Positions 17,961 to 26,663 of a stretch of 64,000 bases of DNA are shown here, piece by piece (the stretch's first letter is position 1; each line of letters begins with the position of its first letter). The position numbers were made by a program, and so were the translations under genes. This stretch comes from Alterinioella nitratireducens (lineage in GTDB: Bacteria > Pseudomonadota > Alphaproteobacteria > Rhodobacterales > Rhodobacteraceae). The stretch is from assembly GCF_013155465.1 (NCBI RefSeq), contig NZ_JABJVX010000012.1, positions 32,485 to 96,484 on the forward strand, written 5' to 3'. The notes under the pieces were generated by a model that was given only the letters and a program-made list of their open reading frames with translations, was not told the origin of the DNA and ran no database searches.

Positions 17961-18541
17961 GCCTGGAATTCCGTAGCTTTCGAGGGGCGCAAGTGGCCGA
18001 GGTGCTGGACGATCTCGCCCGCCTGCGCGTCACTGTCTTCCGCGACTGGCCCTATCTCTACGAAGGCGATGCGGCTTATGAACGAGGCTATCTCTCGGCC
18101 TATACCACCCCCCGTGCCATCGTCACGGGCGCCTTTGACGGCGGCACCATGGTGGGGGCCGCGACCGGCATGCCGATGGTGGATCACGACGAGGGGCTCG
18201 GGGCGACATTGCAAGCTCGCGGCATCCCGTTGGAGGACGTGTTCTACTGCGCCGAATCCGTGTTGCTGCCAGATTTTCGCGGCCAGGGCGCGGGCCATGC
18301 CTTCTTCGATGCGCGCGAGGATCACGCCCGCGCCCTCGGCCTCAGCCATTCCGCCTTCTGCGCCGTGATCCGTCGCCACGATCACCCGGCACGGCCCGCC
18401 GGTTATCGCCCGCTTGGTCCCTTCTGGCGCGCGCGGGGATATGCGCCGCTGGAGGGCGCCATCGCGCGGCTTTCCTGGCGCGACACCGGCTCCAAGACCG
18501 AAACCGCCAAGCCACTGCAATTTTGGACAATGAGGCTCTGA
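17957..18541 (+). CDS. GNAT-family acetyltransferase (194 aa)
   Basis: A GNAT-like fold: FRSFRGAQVAEVLDDLARLRVTVFRDWPYLYEG at the N-terminus, ESVLLPDFRGQGAGHAFFDAREDHARALG with the RGQGAGHAFF acetyl-CoA loop, and FWRARGYAPLEGAIARLSW near the end. The start is GTG, overlapping the previous stop. It is followed 3 bp later by the carbon-nitrogen hydrolase, and the two may act on the same amide or amine compound; this is inference only. Confidence 0.78.
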   Translation: MSLEFRSFRGAQVAEVLDDLARLRVTVFRDWPYLYEGDAAYERGYLSAYTTPRAIVTGAFDGGTMVGAATGMPMVDHDEGLGATLQARGIPLEDVFYCAESVLLPDFRGQGAGHAFFDAREDHARALGLSHSAFCAVIRRHDHPARPAGYRPLGPFWRARGYAPLEGAIARLSWRDTGSKTETAKPLQFWTMRL

Positions 18542-18544
18542 CCC

Positions 18545-19441
18545 ATGCGCATCGCCGCCGCCGCCTACAACATGGATTTTCTAGACAATTGGCAGGCTTA
18601 CGAGGATAAGCTTACCCGTTGGATCAGTGACGCCGCGGGGCAGGGGGCCGAGCTTCTGGTCTTCCCCGAATACGGCGCGATGGAGCTTGCCACGCTGGCC
18701 GGGCGCGAGGCCGCCGCCGATCTGGAGGCCAGCCTGCACGCCGTCTCGGACCGGATGGCGGACGCCGCCGCGCTGCACGCCACCCTCGCCGCACGGCACA
18801 AGCTGCATATCCTCGCCGCCTCCGCCCCCGTCTTCGACGGGGGGTCGCGCCCGGTCAATCGCGCCATGCTGTTCGGACCCGGTGGCCTTATCGGTCACCA
18901 GGACAAGCAGATCATGACCCGTTTCGAGGCCGAGACCTGGGATGTGGTCCCCGGCGGCCCCCTGCGCGCGTTCCGCATCGGCGACATCACCCTCGGCATC
19001 CTGATCTGCTTCGACGCCGAGTTTCCAGCACTTGCCCGCGCGCTGATCGAGGCGGGTGTCGACATCCTCGCCGTGCCCTCCTGCACCGACACCCTCGCGG
19101 GCTACTGGCGCGTGCGCGTCGGCGCGATGGCCCGCGCGCTGGAGGGCCAATGCGTCGTGATCCACGCGCCCACCGTCCTCCCCTGCGCCTGGTCGCCCGC
19201 CGTTGATGAGAACGAGGGCGCCGCCGCGATCTACGGCCCCCCCGACCTGGGCTTTCCCGAAACCGGCATCATCGCCCTGGGCCCGCACAACGCCCCCGGC
19301 TGGACACTCGCCGATATCGACCCCGCCGCGATTGCCCGCGTGCGCAAGGGTGGCGCGGTTTTCAACCATGCCCGCTGGCCCGACAGTGACGCACGCGCCA
19401 AATCGGGGGTTGAAATCGTTCAAACCGCAAATACAGCTTGA
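18545..19441 (+). CDS. Carbon-nitrogen hydrolase (nitrilase superfamily)
   Basis: Protein of 298 aa with the Glu-Lys-Cys triad of the nitrilase superfamily: Glu in LLVFPEYGAMEL, Lys in IGHQDKQIMTRFE, Cys in LGILICFDAEFPALARAL. These enzymes cleave non-peptide C-N bonds in amides or nitriles; the branch with ICFDAEFP is usually an amidase rather than a nitrilase. It starts at ATG 3 bp after the acetyltransferase. There is no signal peptide. Substrate unknown. Confidence 0.85.
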   Translation: MRIAAAAYNMDFLDNWQAYEDKLTRWISDAAGQGAELLVFPEYGAMELATLAGREAAADLEASLHAVSDRMADAAALHATLAARHKLHILAASAPVFDGGSRPVNRAMLFGPGGLIGHQDKQIMTRFEAETWDVVPGGPLRAFRIGDITLGILICFDAEFPALARALIEAGVDILAVPSCTDTLAGYWRVRVGAMARALEGQCVVIHAPTVLPCAWSPAVDENEGAAAIYGPPDLGFPETGIIALGPHNAPGWTLADIDPAAIARVRKGGAVFNHARWPDSDARAKSGVEIVQTANTA

Positions 19442-19509
19442 AATTCTTGACGTTGAGGCGCATCTAGCCGCCATCGCGCCCCAAGGGGCGATAATATTCA
19501 GGAGAAACC

Positions 19510-19728
19510 ATGGCCAAGGAAGAACTGCTCGAATTTCCCGGCGTCGTAAAGGAACTCCTGCCGAATGCGACATTCCTGGTCGAGCTGGAAAACGGCCATA
19601 CGATCATCGCACATACGGCAGGCAAGATGCGCAAGAACCGCATTCGCGTTCTGGCAGGCGACAAGGTGCAGGTCGAGATGACCCCCTATGATCTGACCAA
19701 GGGTCGGATCAACTACCGCTTCAAGTAA
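19510..19728 (+). CDS. infA: Translation initiation factor IF-1
   Basis: Single S1/OB-fold protein of 72 aa: [72 protein letters not shown] is fully typical and full length. It binds the 30S A site during initiation. A ribosome site AGGAGAAACC precedes the ATG. The 68-bp gap from the upstream gene contains TTGACG at 19448-19453, a possible -35 for its own promoter. Confidence 0.97.
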   Translation: MAKEELLEFPGVVKELLPNATFLVELENGHTIIAHTAGKMRKNRIRVLAGDKVQVEMTPYDLTKGRINYRFK

Positions 19729-19796
19729 GGCGCGCGGATGCCCGCGCCCCGAAACGTGCGGTCCGATTTTCGGACAAGATGCGGGATCGTTGAATA

Positions 19797-20372
19797 ATGC
19801 GTCTTATCCTGGGATCGGGAAGCCCCCGGCGGCTTGAGCTGTTGGGCGTTCTGGGCATCAAGCCCGATGCGATTCAGCCCCCCGATATCGACGAAACGCC
19901 GCTGAAAGGCGAACTGCCGCGCGCCTATTGCGCCCGCGTGACCCGCGACAAGGTGCAGGCGGTCGCGGCGGGGTCCGACGATATCGTGCTCTGCGCCGAT
20001 ACCACCGTCGCGATGGGCCGCCGCATCATGGGCAAGCCGCAAGATGCCGGTGAGGCCGCCAAGTTCCTCACCGATCTGGCCGGACGCCGCCACCGGGTCT
20101 ATACCGCGATTGCGGTCCGCAAGGGCGGGACGCTCCGGGAACGGGTGGTGGAAAGCCGGGTGCAGATGAAACGGCTCAGCGATATCGAGTTGAACGGCTA
20201 CCTTGCCAGCGGCGACTGGCAGGGCAAGGCGGGCGGCTATTCGATCCAGGGGCCCGCCGGTGCTTTCATCCCGTGGATTTCCGGCAGTCATTCGGCCATC
20301 ATGGGCTTGCCGCTGGCGGAAACCGCGCAACTTCTGGCCGCCGCGGGCTGGCCGGTCTGGGGGCAACCATGA
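19797..20372 (+). CDS. Maf-family nucleoside triphosphate pyrophosphatase
   Basis: House-cleaning pyrophosphatase of 191 aa removing non-canonical nucleotides (or dTTP/UTP). The start [18 protein letters not shown] is the Maf phosphate-binding motif, and [24 protein letters not shown] and [27 protein letters not shown] follow as expected for the family. It overlaps the RNase E/G-like gene by 3 bp; infA-maf-RNase-yacG is a familiar alphaproteobacterial order. Confidence 0.92.
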   Translation: MRLILGSGSPRRLELLGVLGIKPDAIQPPDIDETPLKGELPRAYCARVTRDKVQAVAAGSDDIVLCADTTVAMGRRIMGKPQDAGEAAKFLTDLAGRRHRVYTAIAVRKGGTLRERVVESRVQMKRLSDIELNGYLASGDWQGKAGGYSIQGPAGAFIPWISGSHSAIMGLPLAETAQLLAAAGWPVWGQP

Positions 20373-21409
20373 AAGGCCGCATCGTCGTTCTGGATCATCT
20401 CAACGGCCGCCCCGCCGCCGCGCTGATGGTGGATGGGCGTCTTGAGGATGTCCGCATCGACCCGCCCGAGGACGCCCCGCCGCAACCCGGTGCGATCCTG
20501 CGCGCGGTCTGCGACCGGCCCATGAAGGGGCAGGGCGGCATGATGCTGCGCATGGCCGACGGGATCCCTGGATTCCTGCGCCAGGCCAAGGGATTGGCCC
20601 CCGGCCAGACGCTGCTGGTGCAAGTGACCGGGATCGGCGAGGGCGGCAAGGCCACGCCCGTCGCCACGCGTCTTCTTTTCAAGAGCCGCTATGCCATCGT
20701 CACGCCCGAGGCGCGCGGCTTCAACATCGCGCGCTCGATCAAGGATGACGCGGAACGGGATCGCCTGCTGGAAATCGCGCATGAGGAAATGGCCGCGGCC
20801 CCCGACCATTTCGGGCTGATCCTGCGCTCTGCCGCCGAAAACGCCGATGAGGCCGCACTGGCCGAGGACATTGCCGCGATGCGGGATCTCGCCCTGACGG
20901 TGACCGCCGACACCGAAGGCGATCCCGAACTGCTCGTCGATGCGCCGGACGCGCATCACCTGGCCTGGCGCGATTGGGCCGCCCCCGCGCCCGATGCGGT
21001 CGAGGAGGGGTTCGGCCCGCATGGCGTGCTGGAGGCGCTTGATGCGGCCCTCAGCCCGCACGTCCCGCTGATTTCGGGCGCGTCGATGATCATCGAGCCG
21101 ACCTCGGCCCTCGTCGCGGTCGATATCAATACCGGCAACGATACTTCGCTTGCCGCCGGGCTCAAGGCCAACCTCGCCGCCGCCCGCGACCTGCCGCGCC
21201 AGTTGCGCCTGCGCGGGCTTGGCGGGCAGATCACGCTGGACGTGGCGCCCATGCCCAAGAAGGATCGCCGCGGGTTCGAGGATGCGCTGCGCCGCGCCTT
21301 TCGCCTCGACGGCACCGATACAGTGCTTGCGGGATGGACCCCGCTTGGGCTTTATGAACTGCAGAGAAAACGCGACCGCGCCCCCCTGACCGACCTGATG
21401 ATGCGATGA
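20369..21409 (+). CDS. Short ribonuclease E/G family protein (346 aa)
   Basis: Catalytic-core relative of RNase [47 protein letters not shown] matches the DNase I-like catalytic part with its two Asp (VDIN and LDVAP). [13 protein letters not shown] closes the protein where larger members carry the CPxC zinc-link and small domain; that link is absent. The N-terminal S1 region ([17 protein letters not shown]...) is reduced. It probably processes RNA but may not tetramerise as RNase E does. ATG overlaps the maf stop, and yacG overlaps its end by 4 bp. A longer in-frame extension upstream lies inside maf and was rejected. Confidence 0.82.
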   Translation: MKGRIVVLDHLNGRPAAALMVDGRLEDVRIDPPEDAPPQPGAILRAVCDRPMKGQGGMMLRMADGIPGFLRQAKGLAPGQTLLVQVTGIGEGGKATPVATRLLFKSRYAIVTPEARGFNIARSIKDDAERDRLLEIAHEEMAAAPDHFGLILRSAAENADEAALAEDIAAMRDLALTVTADTEGDPELLVDAPDAHHLAWRDWAAPAPDAVEEGFGPHGVLEALDAALSPHVPLISGASMIIEPTSALVAVDINTGNDTSLAAGLKANLAAARDLPRQLRLRGLGGQITLDVAPMPKKDRRGFEDALRRAFRLDGTDTVLAGWTPLGLYELQRKRDRAPLTDLMMR

Positions 21410-21597
21410 CCTGCCCGATCTGCAAGAAGCCGACCGACCCCGAATACCGCCCCTTCTGCTCGCGCCGCTGCGCCGATGTCGATCTGGGGCGCTGGATGAC
21501 GGGCAGCTACGCGGTGCCCTCGGACGATCCCGACGATATCGAGGAGGCGGCTGAGGCCGCCGGGGCCGCGACCACGGACACTTCGCGCCTGCACTGA
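21406..21597 (+). CDS. yacG: Zinc-binding DNA gyrase inhibitor YacG
   Basis: Protein of 63 aa with four zinc-binding cysteines in CPICKKPTDPEYRPFCSRRC (positions 3, 6, 18, 22), then ADVDLGRWMTGSYAVPS, the usual YacG C-terminal part. In E. coli the family protein binds GyrB and inhibits gyrase. It overlaps the RNase gene by 4 bp and ends the housekeeping block. Confidence 0.93.
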   Translation: MTCPICKKPTDPEYRPFCSRRCADVDLGRWMTGSYAVPSDDPDDIEEAAEAAGAATTDTSRLH

Positions 21598-21614
21598 TCG
21601 GGGTGGCCGGATCA

Positions 21615-21662
21615 GTCCAGACCGGGGCAACGATCAGTCCAGTTTCCACGAATTTCTTGACG
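21615..21662 (+). promoter_or_regulatory. Candidate TauR operator pair and -35 box for tauABC
   Basis: Two direct repeats ATCAGTCCAG lie with cores GTCCAG at 21615-21620 and 21637-21642, 22 bp apart, so two helical turns. They are followed 14 bp later by TTGACG (21657-21662), a plausible -35. GTCCAG is the complement of CTGGAC, the core I recall for TauR sites in Rhodobacter capsulatus. A similar pair lies between tpa and tauR. Confidence 0.6.
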
Positions 21663-21743
21663 CGGGGCAAGTTGCCCTCGCAAGCTACGGCACGCGAAGG
21701 GCCGGGCAGGGAAATCGGTCCCGCACCACACAGGGAGATTTTC

Positions 21744-22745
21744 ATGAAAAAGACGCTTCTTTCCGGGGCCGCCATCGGCCTAGCCATGTCCGCGACCGCC
21801 AGCGTCGCGCAAGGCATGGACGAACTGACCGTTGCCTATTTCCTCGAATGGCCGATGCCGTTCCAATATGCCAAGCAGATGGGCATCTACGAAGAGGAAC
21901 TGGGCATCACCATCAATTGGCGCGCCTTCGACACCGGCACCGCGATGTCGGCAGCAATGGCCTCGGGCGATGTGGACATCTCGATCAGCCAGGGCGTGCC
22001 GCCCTTCGTTGTCGCGGCCTCCGCCGGTCAGGATATCCAGGTCGTCGATGTGGCGGTCAGCTATTCCGAGAATGACAACTGCGTCGTCCATGCCGATCAG
22101 GAGATCGACGCCAGCAACGTGGCCGACCTGGAAGGCGCCCGCGTCGGCGTGCCGATCGGCACCGCCGCGCATTACGGCTTCCTGCGCCAGATGGAGCATT
22201 TCGGCGTCGATGTCAGCAGCCTCGAAGTGGTCGACATGGCACCGGCCGACAGCGCCGCGGCTCTGGCGCAGGGCTCGCTCGACATGGCCTGCGGCTGGGG
22301 CGGGGCGCTGCGCCGGATGCTGGAACATGGCAACGTGCTGCTCTCGGGGGCCGAAAAGCAGGAGCTTGGCATCTATGTCTTCGACGTCACCTCCGTCCCC
22401 GCCTCCTTCGCCGAGGAAGAGCCCGAGCTTCTGGCCGATTTCCTCGCCATCACGGGCCGCATGAACGACATGTGGAACTCGGGCGAGAACACCGACGAGA
22501 TGCTGCCGGTCATCGCCCAGGATGCCGGCATGGACGAGGAGGCCACGGCGGCCACGCTGGCGGGCTTCGAGTTTCCCTCCATCGAGGATCAGCTCTCCGA
22601 GACCTGGCTTGGCGGCGGCACGCAGGAGTTCCTGCTGGAAGTGGCCAACTTCTTCGTCGAGACCGGCAATATCGACGCCGCCCGCGACAGCTATGAAAGC
22701 GCGGTCAATACCGGCCCGCTGATGGCCGCGAATGGCGACATGTAA
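21744..22745 (+). CDS. tauA: Taurine ABC transporter, periplasmic substrate-binding protein
   Basis: Protein of 333 aa with a Sec signal (MKKTLLSGAAIGLAMSATASVAQG, cleavage about residue 22-23), then ELTVAYFLEWPMPFQYAKQMGIYEEELGITINWRAFDTGTAMSAAMASGDVDIS, the TauA/SsuA fold that binds sulfonates or related anions in the periplasm. A GGGAG ribosome site precedes the ATG. It is followed by tauB and tauC, and the catabolic genes tpa and xsc lie close by, which makes taurine the likely substrate. A candidate TauR site lies about 100 bp upstream. Confidence 0.85.
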   Translation: MKKTLLSGAAIGLAMSATASVAQGMDELTVAYFLEWPMPFQYAKQMGIYEEELGITINWRAFDTGTAMSAAMASGDVDISISQGVPPFVVAASAGQDIQVVDVAVSYSENDNCVVHADQEIDASNVADLEGARVGVPIGTAAHYGFLRQMEHFGVDVSSLEVVDMAPADSAAALAQGSLDMACGWGGALRRMLEHGNVLLSGAEKQELGIYVFDVTSVPASFAEEEPELLADFLAITGRMNDMWNSGENTDEMLPVIAQDAGMDEEATAATLAGFEFPSIEDQLSETWLGGGTQEFLLEVANFFVETGNIDAARDSYESAVNTGPLMAANGDM

Positions 22746-22757
22746 ACCCTTGAAACG

Positions 22758-22791
22758 GGCGGCGCGGGGGCTTCCTCCCGCGCCGCCTTTT
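22758..22791 (+). terminator. GC-rich stem-loop with T run between tauA and tauB
   Basis: An 11-bp perfect stem (GGCGGCGCGGG with CCCGCGCCGCC), loop 8 nt, and TTTT directly after. It lies 13 bp after the tauA stop and 37 bp before tauB. This is the common place for partial termination or mRNA protection that gives more binding protein than transporter subunits. Confidence 0.75.
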
Positions 22792-22827
22792 CGACCCACG
22801 CCGAACACCTGAAGGGGAATGGCCGCC

Positions 22828-23634
22828 ATGACGGGACTCGTGCTCGACAAGATTTCCATGCGCTTCGACCTGCCCGACGGCGGCGCGGTGCAGGCGCTCA
22901 AGAACATCACCCTGACCATCCAGGAAGGCGAGCTGATGTCGGTCCTCGGCCCCTCGGGCTGCGGCAAGACCACGCTTCTCAACATCCTCGCGGGCTTCCT
23001 TGCGCCGACCGAGGGCACCATCGAACTCAATGGCCATTACGTCACCGGCCCCGACGCCGAACGCGGCATGGTGTTCCAGAAAGGCGCCCTTTTCGAATGG
23101 ATGAGCGTGCGCCAGAACGTCGATTTCGGCCCCCGCATGAAGGGCATGGCCAAACCCGAGCGTGACCAGATCACCGATCACCTGCTCGAGGTCGTGGGCC
23201 TACAGGAATTCAAGGAAAAGGCCGTCTATGAGCTGTCCGGCGGCATGCAGCAGCGCGTGGCGCTGGCCCGGTGCCTGGCCAATGATCCGGATGTGATCTT
23301 GATGGATGAACCGCTTGGCGCGCTCGACGCGCTGACCCGTGAAAAGATGCAAGGGCTGGTGCTGAAGCTCTGGAAGGAGACCGGCAAGACCATCATCCTC
23401 ATCACCCATTCGGTCGAGGAGGCGCTGCTCCTGGGCGAACGCCTGCTGGTCATGGCCCCGCGCCCCGGCCGCATCCACAAGGAATACCGGCTGCCCTTTG
23501 CCGAACGCGGCGTCGATGCCGATCTGCGCGATGTCAAGAAAACCGACCTCTTCGGTGAAACCCGCGATGAAATCCTGTCGATGATCTGGGACATGGAAGA
23601 GGAAATCATGGGCCGCACGGAAGGGGCTGCCTGA
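22828..23634 (+). CDS. tauB: Taurine ABC transporter, ATP-binding protein
   Basis: ABC ATPase of 268 aa in the nitrate/sulfonate/taurine branch: Walker A GPSGCGKTT, Q-loop region GMVFQKGALFEW, signature LSGGMQQRVALARCL, Walker B VILMDEP, H-switch ILITHSVEEALLLGERLLVMAPRPGRI. It drives import through TauC. The ATG at 22828 was chosen because the upstream AAGGGG lies 10 nt before it; an in-frame ATG at 22819 leaves only one base of spacing. Overlap with tauC is a single base. Confidence 0.88.
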   Translation: MTGLVLDKISMRFDLPDGGAVQALKNITLTIQEGELMSVLGPSGCGKTTLLNILAGFLAPTEGTIELNGHYVTGPDAERGMVFQKGALFEWMSVRQNVDFGPRMKGMAKPERDQITDHLLEVVGLQEFKEKAVYELSGGMQQRVALARCLANDPDVILMDEPLGALDALTREKMQGLVLKLWKETGKTIILITHSVEEALLLGERLLVMAPRPGRIHKEYRLPFAERGVDADLRDVKKTDLFGETRDEILSMIWDMEEEIMGRTEGAA

Positions 23635-24905
23635 TGCTGATCGCCGCCATCTATATCGCCCTCTTCGTCGCCGCCTTCTTTGCCGTCAAGGCCTTCACCG
23701 CGATGCGCGAATCGCGCCGCGATTTCACCTCGCTCAAGACCGTGACCTTCGGCGATGAAAGCGCCGTGCGCCCCAATCGCGCCGCCTCGGTCATCTCGGT
23801 CATTTCCATTTTCCTGATCTGGGGTGCCTTCACCGGTTCGGTCATCACCCCCATCCACGCGCCGGGGCCGTTCCTGGGCGAAACCTCCTTCACCTACACC
23901 GCCGAAAACGCGGCAGGGGAACGTGACGACGCCACCGTGCGTGCCATTGTCCGGCCCGTGGGCGAGGATGCCGAGCTGCCCGAAGGCGATGGCGGCGGCG
24001 ACGGCTTTGCCCGCGACGACAGCGTGGCATTGAATGGCGGCCGCTCCAGCCTGATCCAGACCGGCGAGAATGACGAGGGCGCCGAGGAGGAGGGCTTTCG
24101 CATCGTCGCCATCAACGGCGAACTGATCGAGCCCGAGGCTGGCGAAGTCGTGACCGATGACGGAACCGTCACGCTCAGCCGGCGCGGCACGATCCGCTTC
24201 ACCCCCTATGGCGGCTGGCAGATGGAGGAGATCTGGCTGCCCGCGCCGGAAGATGTCTGGGAACGCCTGATCGAAATCTCGCAAGAAGGCTATCGCGATT
24301 TCACCCTGGCCGAACATCTGGGCTATTCGCTCTTCCGGGTTCTGGCGGGCTTCGCCCTCGGGGCGCTGATCGGCATACCGCTCGGCTACGCGATGGGGCT
24401 TTCCAACTGGTTCCGCGGCTGGTTCGACCCGATCGTCGAATTCATGCGACCGGTGCCGCCTCTGGCGCTGATCCCGCTGGTGATCATCTGGTTCGGCATC
24501 GACGAAAGCGGCAAGATCTTCCTCTTGTTCCTCGCGGCACTCTGGATCATGACCATCGCCGCGCGGGCGGGCGTCTCGGGCGTGTCGATTTCCAAGATCC
24601 ACGCCGCCTATTCTCTGGGCGCGTCCAAGGCGCAGATCATGCGCCATGTCATCATCCCCAACAGCTTGCCGGAGATTTTCACCGGCGCGCGTGTGGCGAT
24701 GGGGGTCTGCTGGGGCACCGTGGTCGCCGCCGAGCTTGTCGCCGCCGAACAGGGCGCGGGCCAGATGATCGTGGCCGCATCGAAATTCCAGCTCACCGAT
24801 ATCGTGATCATGGGCATCATCCTCATTGGCATCATCGGCTACGGCATCGACATGCTGATGCGCTGGGCCGAACGCGTGCTGGTGCCATGGAAGGGCAAGG
24901 CGTAG
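23634..24905 (+). CDS. tauC: Taurine ABC transporter, permease (enlarged, 423 aa)
   Basis: The C-terminal ~220 residues are a standard BPD-type permease with the ATPase-contact loop HAAYSLGASKAQIMRHVIIPNSLPEIFTGARVAMG. The N-terminus has two membrane helices (residues ~3-21 and ~43-62), then about 130 acidic residues predicted to be periplasmic (ETSFTYTAENAAGERDD to GRSSLIQTGENDEG), before the transporter core. E. coli TauC is about 275 aa, so this is a clear enlargement, known to me from other Rhodobacterales TauC-like permeases but of unknown purpose. ATG overlaps the tauB stop. Confidence 0.85.
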   Translation: MLIAAIYIALFVAAFFAVKAFTAMRESRRDFTSLKTVTFGDESAVRPNRAASVISVISIFLIWGAFTGSVITPIHAPGPFLGETSFTYTAENAAGERDDATVRAIVRPVGEDAELPEGDGGGDGFARDDSVALNGGRSSLIQTGENDEGAEEEGFRIVAINGELIEPEAGEVVTDDGTVTLSRRGTIRFTPYGGWQMEEIWLPAPEDVWERLIEISQEGYRDFTLAEHLGYSLFRVLAGFALGALIGIPLGYAMGLSNWFRGWFDPIVEFMRPVPPLALIPLVIIWFGIDESGKIFLLFLAALWIMTIAARAGVSGVSISKIHAAYSLGASKAQIMRHVIIPNSLPEIFTGARVAMGVCWGTVVAAELVAAEQGAGQMIVAASKFQLTDIVIMGIILIGIIGYGIDMLMRWAERVLVPWKGKA

Positions 24906-24910
24906 CCCCC

Positions 24911-25000
24911 CGTTAAGGTTAACGCGCCCCCCCCCTCTTCTTTGTTCTGAAAATATCCTGGGGGAGGGCGCCCGCAGGGCGACCGGGGGCAACGCCCCCT
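24911..25000 (+). repeat. Intergenic repeat module, copy 1 (GGTTAACGCG ... CTTCTTTGTTC ... hairpin)
   Basis: The module has TTAAGGTTAACGCG (24913-24926), CTTCTTTGTTCTGAAAATAT then CCTGGGGG (24937-24964), and a hairpin GGGGGC-AAC-GCCCCC downstream. Close copies follow tauR (28176 on) and the second peptide gene (55071 on). It lies right after tauC. Confidence 0.75.
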
Positions 25001-25048
25001 AACCCGGCATCCAACAGGAACGACGCAGCGCGATTGGACCGGTTGTCG

Positions 25049-25095
25049 CCCCGCGTCTGTACGGGGGGGCATAGGGGGGTGTACGGGGGGTGTAC
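25049..25095 (-). repeat. C-rich intergenic repeat, copy A (CCCCCCGTACA motif)
   Basis: About 47 bp, reading on the minus strand as repeated GTACACCCCCC units and ending CCCCGTACAGACGCGGGG. A copy agreeing at most positions lies at 49894-49939 in the opposite orientation. It sits between the tauC and tpa gene ends and has no coding potential. Confidence 0.7.
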
Positions 25096-25145
25096 ACGCA
25101 GCTTGAGGGCGTTCCCCCCCGAATTCAGATCGAGATCACCCGCAC

Positions 25146-26531
25146 CTAGCCGAAGACCTTGGTTAACGCCTTGTCCACGGCTTGCGTGATTTCGTCGATA
25201 TCATCCGCCGTCGCGATCAGGGCCGGGCTGAAGCACAGCGTGTTGTTGAAGCCGGGCACCGACCGGTTGGTCGCCCCGATGATGACGCCTTGCGCCATGC
25301 AATCGGCCACCACGGCCTGCACGTCCTTCTCGGCGCAGGGCTCCTTGGACGTCCGGTCGCTGACCAGTTCCGCGCCCAGAAACAACCCCTTGCCCCGCAC
25401 ATCGCCAATCACGGCGTGCTTTTCCGCCAGCGCGTGCAGGTTGTCCAGCATCCGCTCGCCCATGCGCGTGGTGTTCTCCAGGAGGCCTTCCTCCTCGATG
25501 ATCTTCATGTTCTCGATCGCCGCCGCAGGCCCCGCCGTGCAGCCACCGAAGGTCGAGATGTCGCGGAAATAGTTCAGCGGATCGGAGGCATCGTCCTTGA
25601 ACATGGCAAACACCTCTTCCGTCGTCACCATGCAGGCAATCGCGGCGTAGCCCGAGGCAACGCCCTTGGCCATGGTGACGAAATCGGGCTCCACCCCGTA
25701 ATGCTGATAGCCGAACCAGGTGCCGGTGCGCCCGACGCCGCAGACCACCTCGTCGATATGCAGAAGCACATCGTATTTGCGGCAGATCTCCTGCACGCGG
25801 GGCCAGTAGCCCTCGGGCGGCGTGATGACACCGCCGCCCGCCGTCACCGGCTCAAGGCAGAGCGCACCAACCGTATCGGGGCCCTCGCGCAGGATGGTTT
25901 CTTCAATGGCATCAGCGGCTTTCGCCCCGTATTCCTCACCCGACAGGTCCCATTGCGCGCGGTATTCCATGCAATGCGGCACGCGCACGAAGCCGGGCGC
26001 GAAGGGACCGTATTGCGCATTGCGTTCATCCTGGCCGCCTGCCGACATCGCCGCCAGGGTGGACCCGTGATAGTCGCGGTCGCGGTAGAGGATCTTGTGC
26101 TTCTTGCCGCCATGGCGCTTATGCGCGATCTGGCGGACCATCTTGAACGCCTTCTCATTCGCCTCCGAACCGGAATTGGTATAATAGACCCGGCTCATCC
26201 CCGGCATCTTCTCGATCAGCATCTCGGCAAAGATCGAGCCCGGAATGGAGCCCGCCGAATTGGCGAAATAGTTCATCTTGACCAGCTGGTCATAGACCGC
26301 CTTGGCGATGCGCTCGCGCCCGTAGCCCACATTGACGGTCCAGACCGCGCCCGAGACGGCATCGAGATGCTCCTTGCCGGTCGCATCCCAGACCCGCATC
26401 CCCTTGCCCTCGACGATGATCCTCGGGTCATTGGTTTCCAAGGGCTTGTGCTGCATCAAATGGTGCCACAGATGGGCGCGGTCGGCCTCGATCACGGCGG
26501 TCAGATCATTGGGGCTGAAAGGGGTGTTCAT
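25146..26531 (-). CDS. tpa: Taurine--pyruvate aminotransferase
   Basis: Class III PLP aminotransferase of 461 aa that turns taurine and pyruvate into sulfoacetaldehyde and alanine. Visible: LDAVSGAVWTVNVGYGRERIAKAV, YYTNSGSEANEKAFKMVRQ, DRDYHGSTLAAMSAGGQ, LLHIDEVVCGVGRTGTWFGYQHYGVEPDFVTMAKGVASGY with the PLP lysine in MAKG. The start at 26531 gives MNTPFSPNDLTAVIEADRAHLWHHLMQHKP, matching Tpa; 42 in-frame upstream codons are GC-rich spacer that includes the promoter. Divergent from tauR, with candidate TauR boxes in between. Confidence 0.92.
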   Translation of the reverse strand: MNTPFSPNDLTAVIEADRAHLWHHLMQHKPLETNDPRIIVEGKGMRVWDATGKEHLDAVSGAVWTVNVGYGRERIAKAVYDQLVKMNYFANSAGSIPGSIFAEMLIEKMPGMSRVYYTNSGSEANEKAFKMVRQIAHKRHGGKKHKILYRDRDYHGSTLAAMSAGGQDERNAQYGPFAPGFVRVPHCMEYRAQWDLSGEEYGAKAADAIEETILREGPDTVGALCLEPVTAGGGVITPPEGYWPRVQEICRKYDVLLHIDEVVCGVGRTGTWFGYQHYGVEPDFVTMAKGVASGYAAIACMVTTEEVFAMFKDDASDPLNYFRDISTFGGCTAGPAAAIENMKIIEEEGLLENTTRMGERMLDNLHALAEKHAVIGDVRGKGLFLGAELVSDRTSKEPCAEKDVQAVVADCMAQGVIIGATNRSVPGFNNTLCFSPALIATADDIDEITQAVDKALTKVFG

Positions 26532-26663
26532 GAGTCTCTCTCCTGGATGAACAGGCATATTGACAGGGAGTCTGACGGTTTCACAGGGCTTCAGATAGGG
26601 CCAGAGGGGGCGTGCCGATAACGCCAGAATATTGACAATTGCGGGGCCGGCAGGCAAGGCTGA

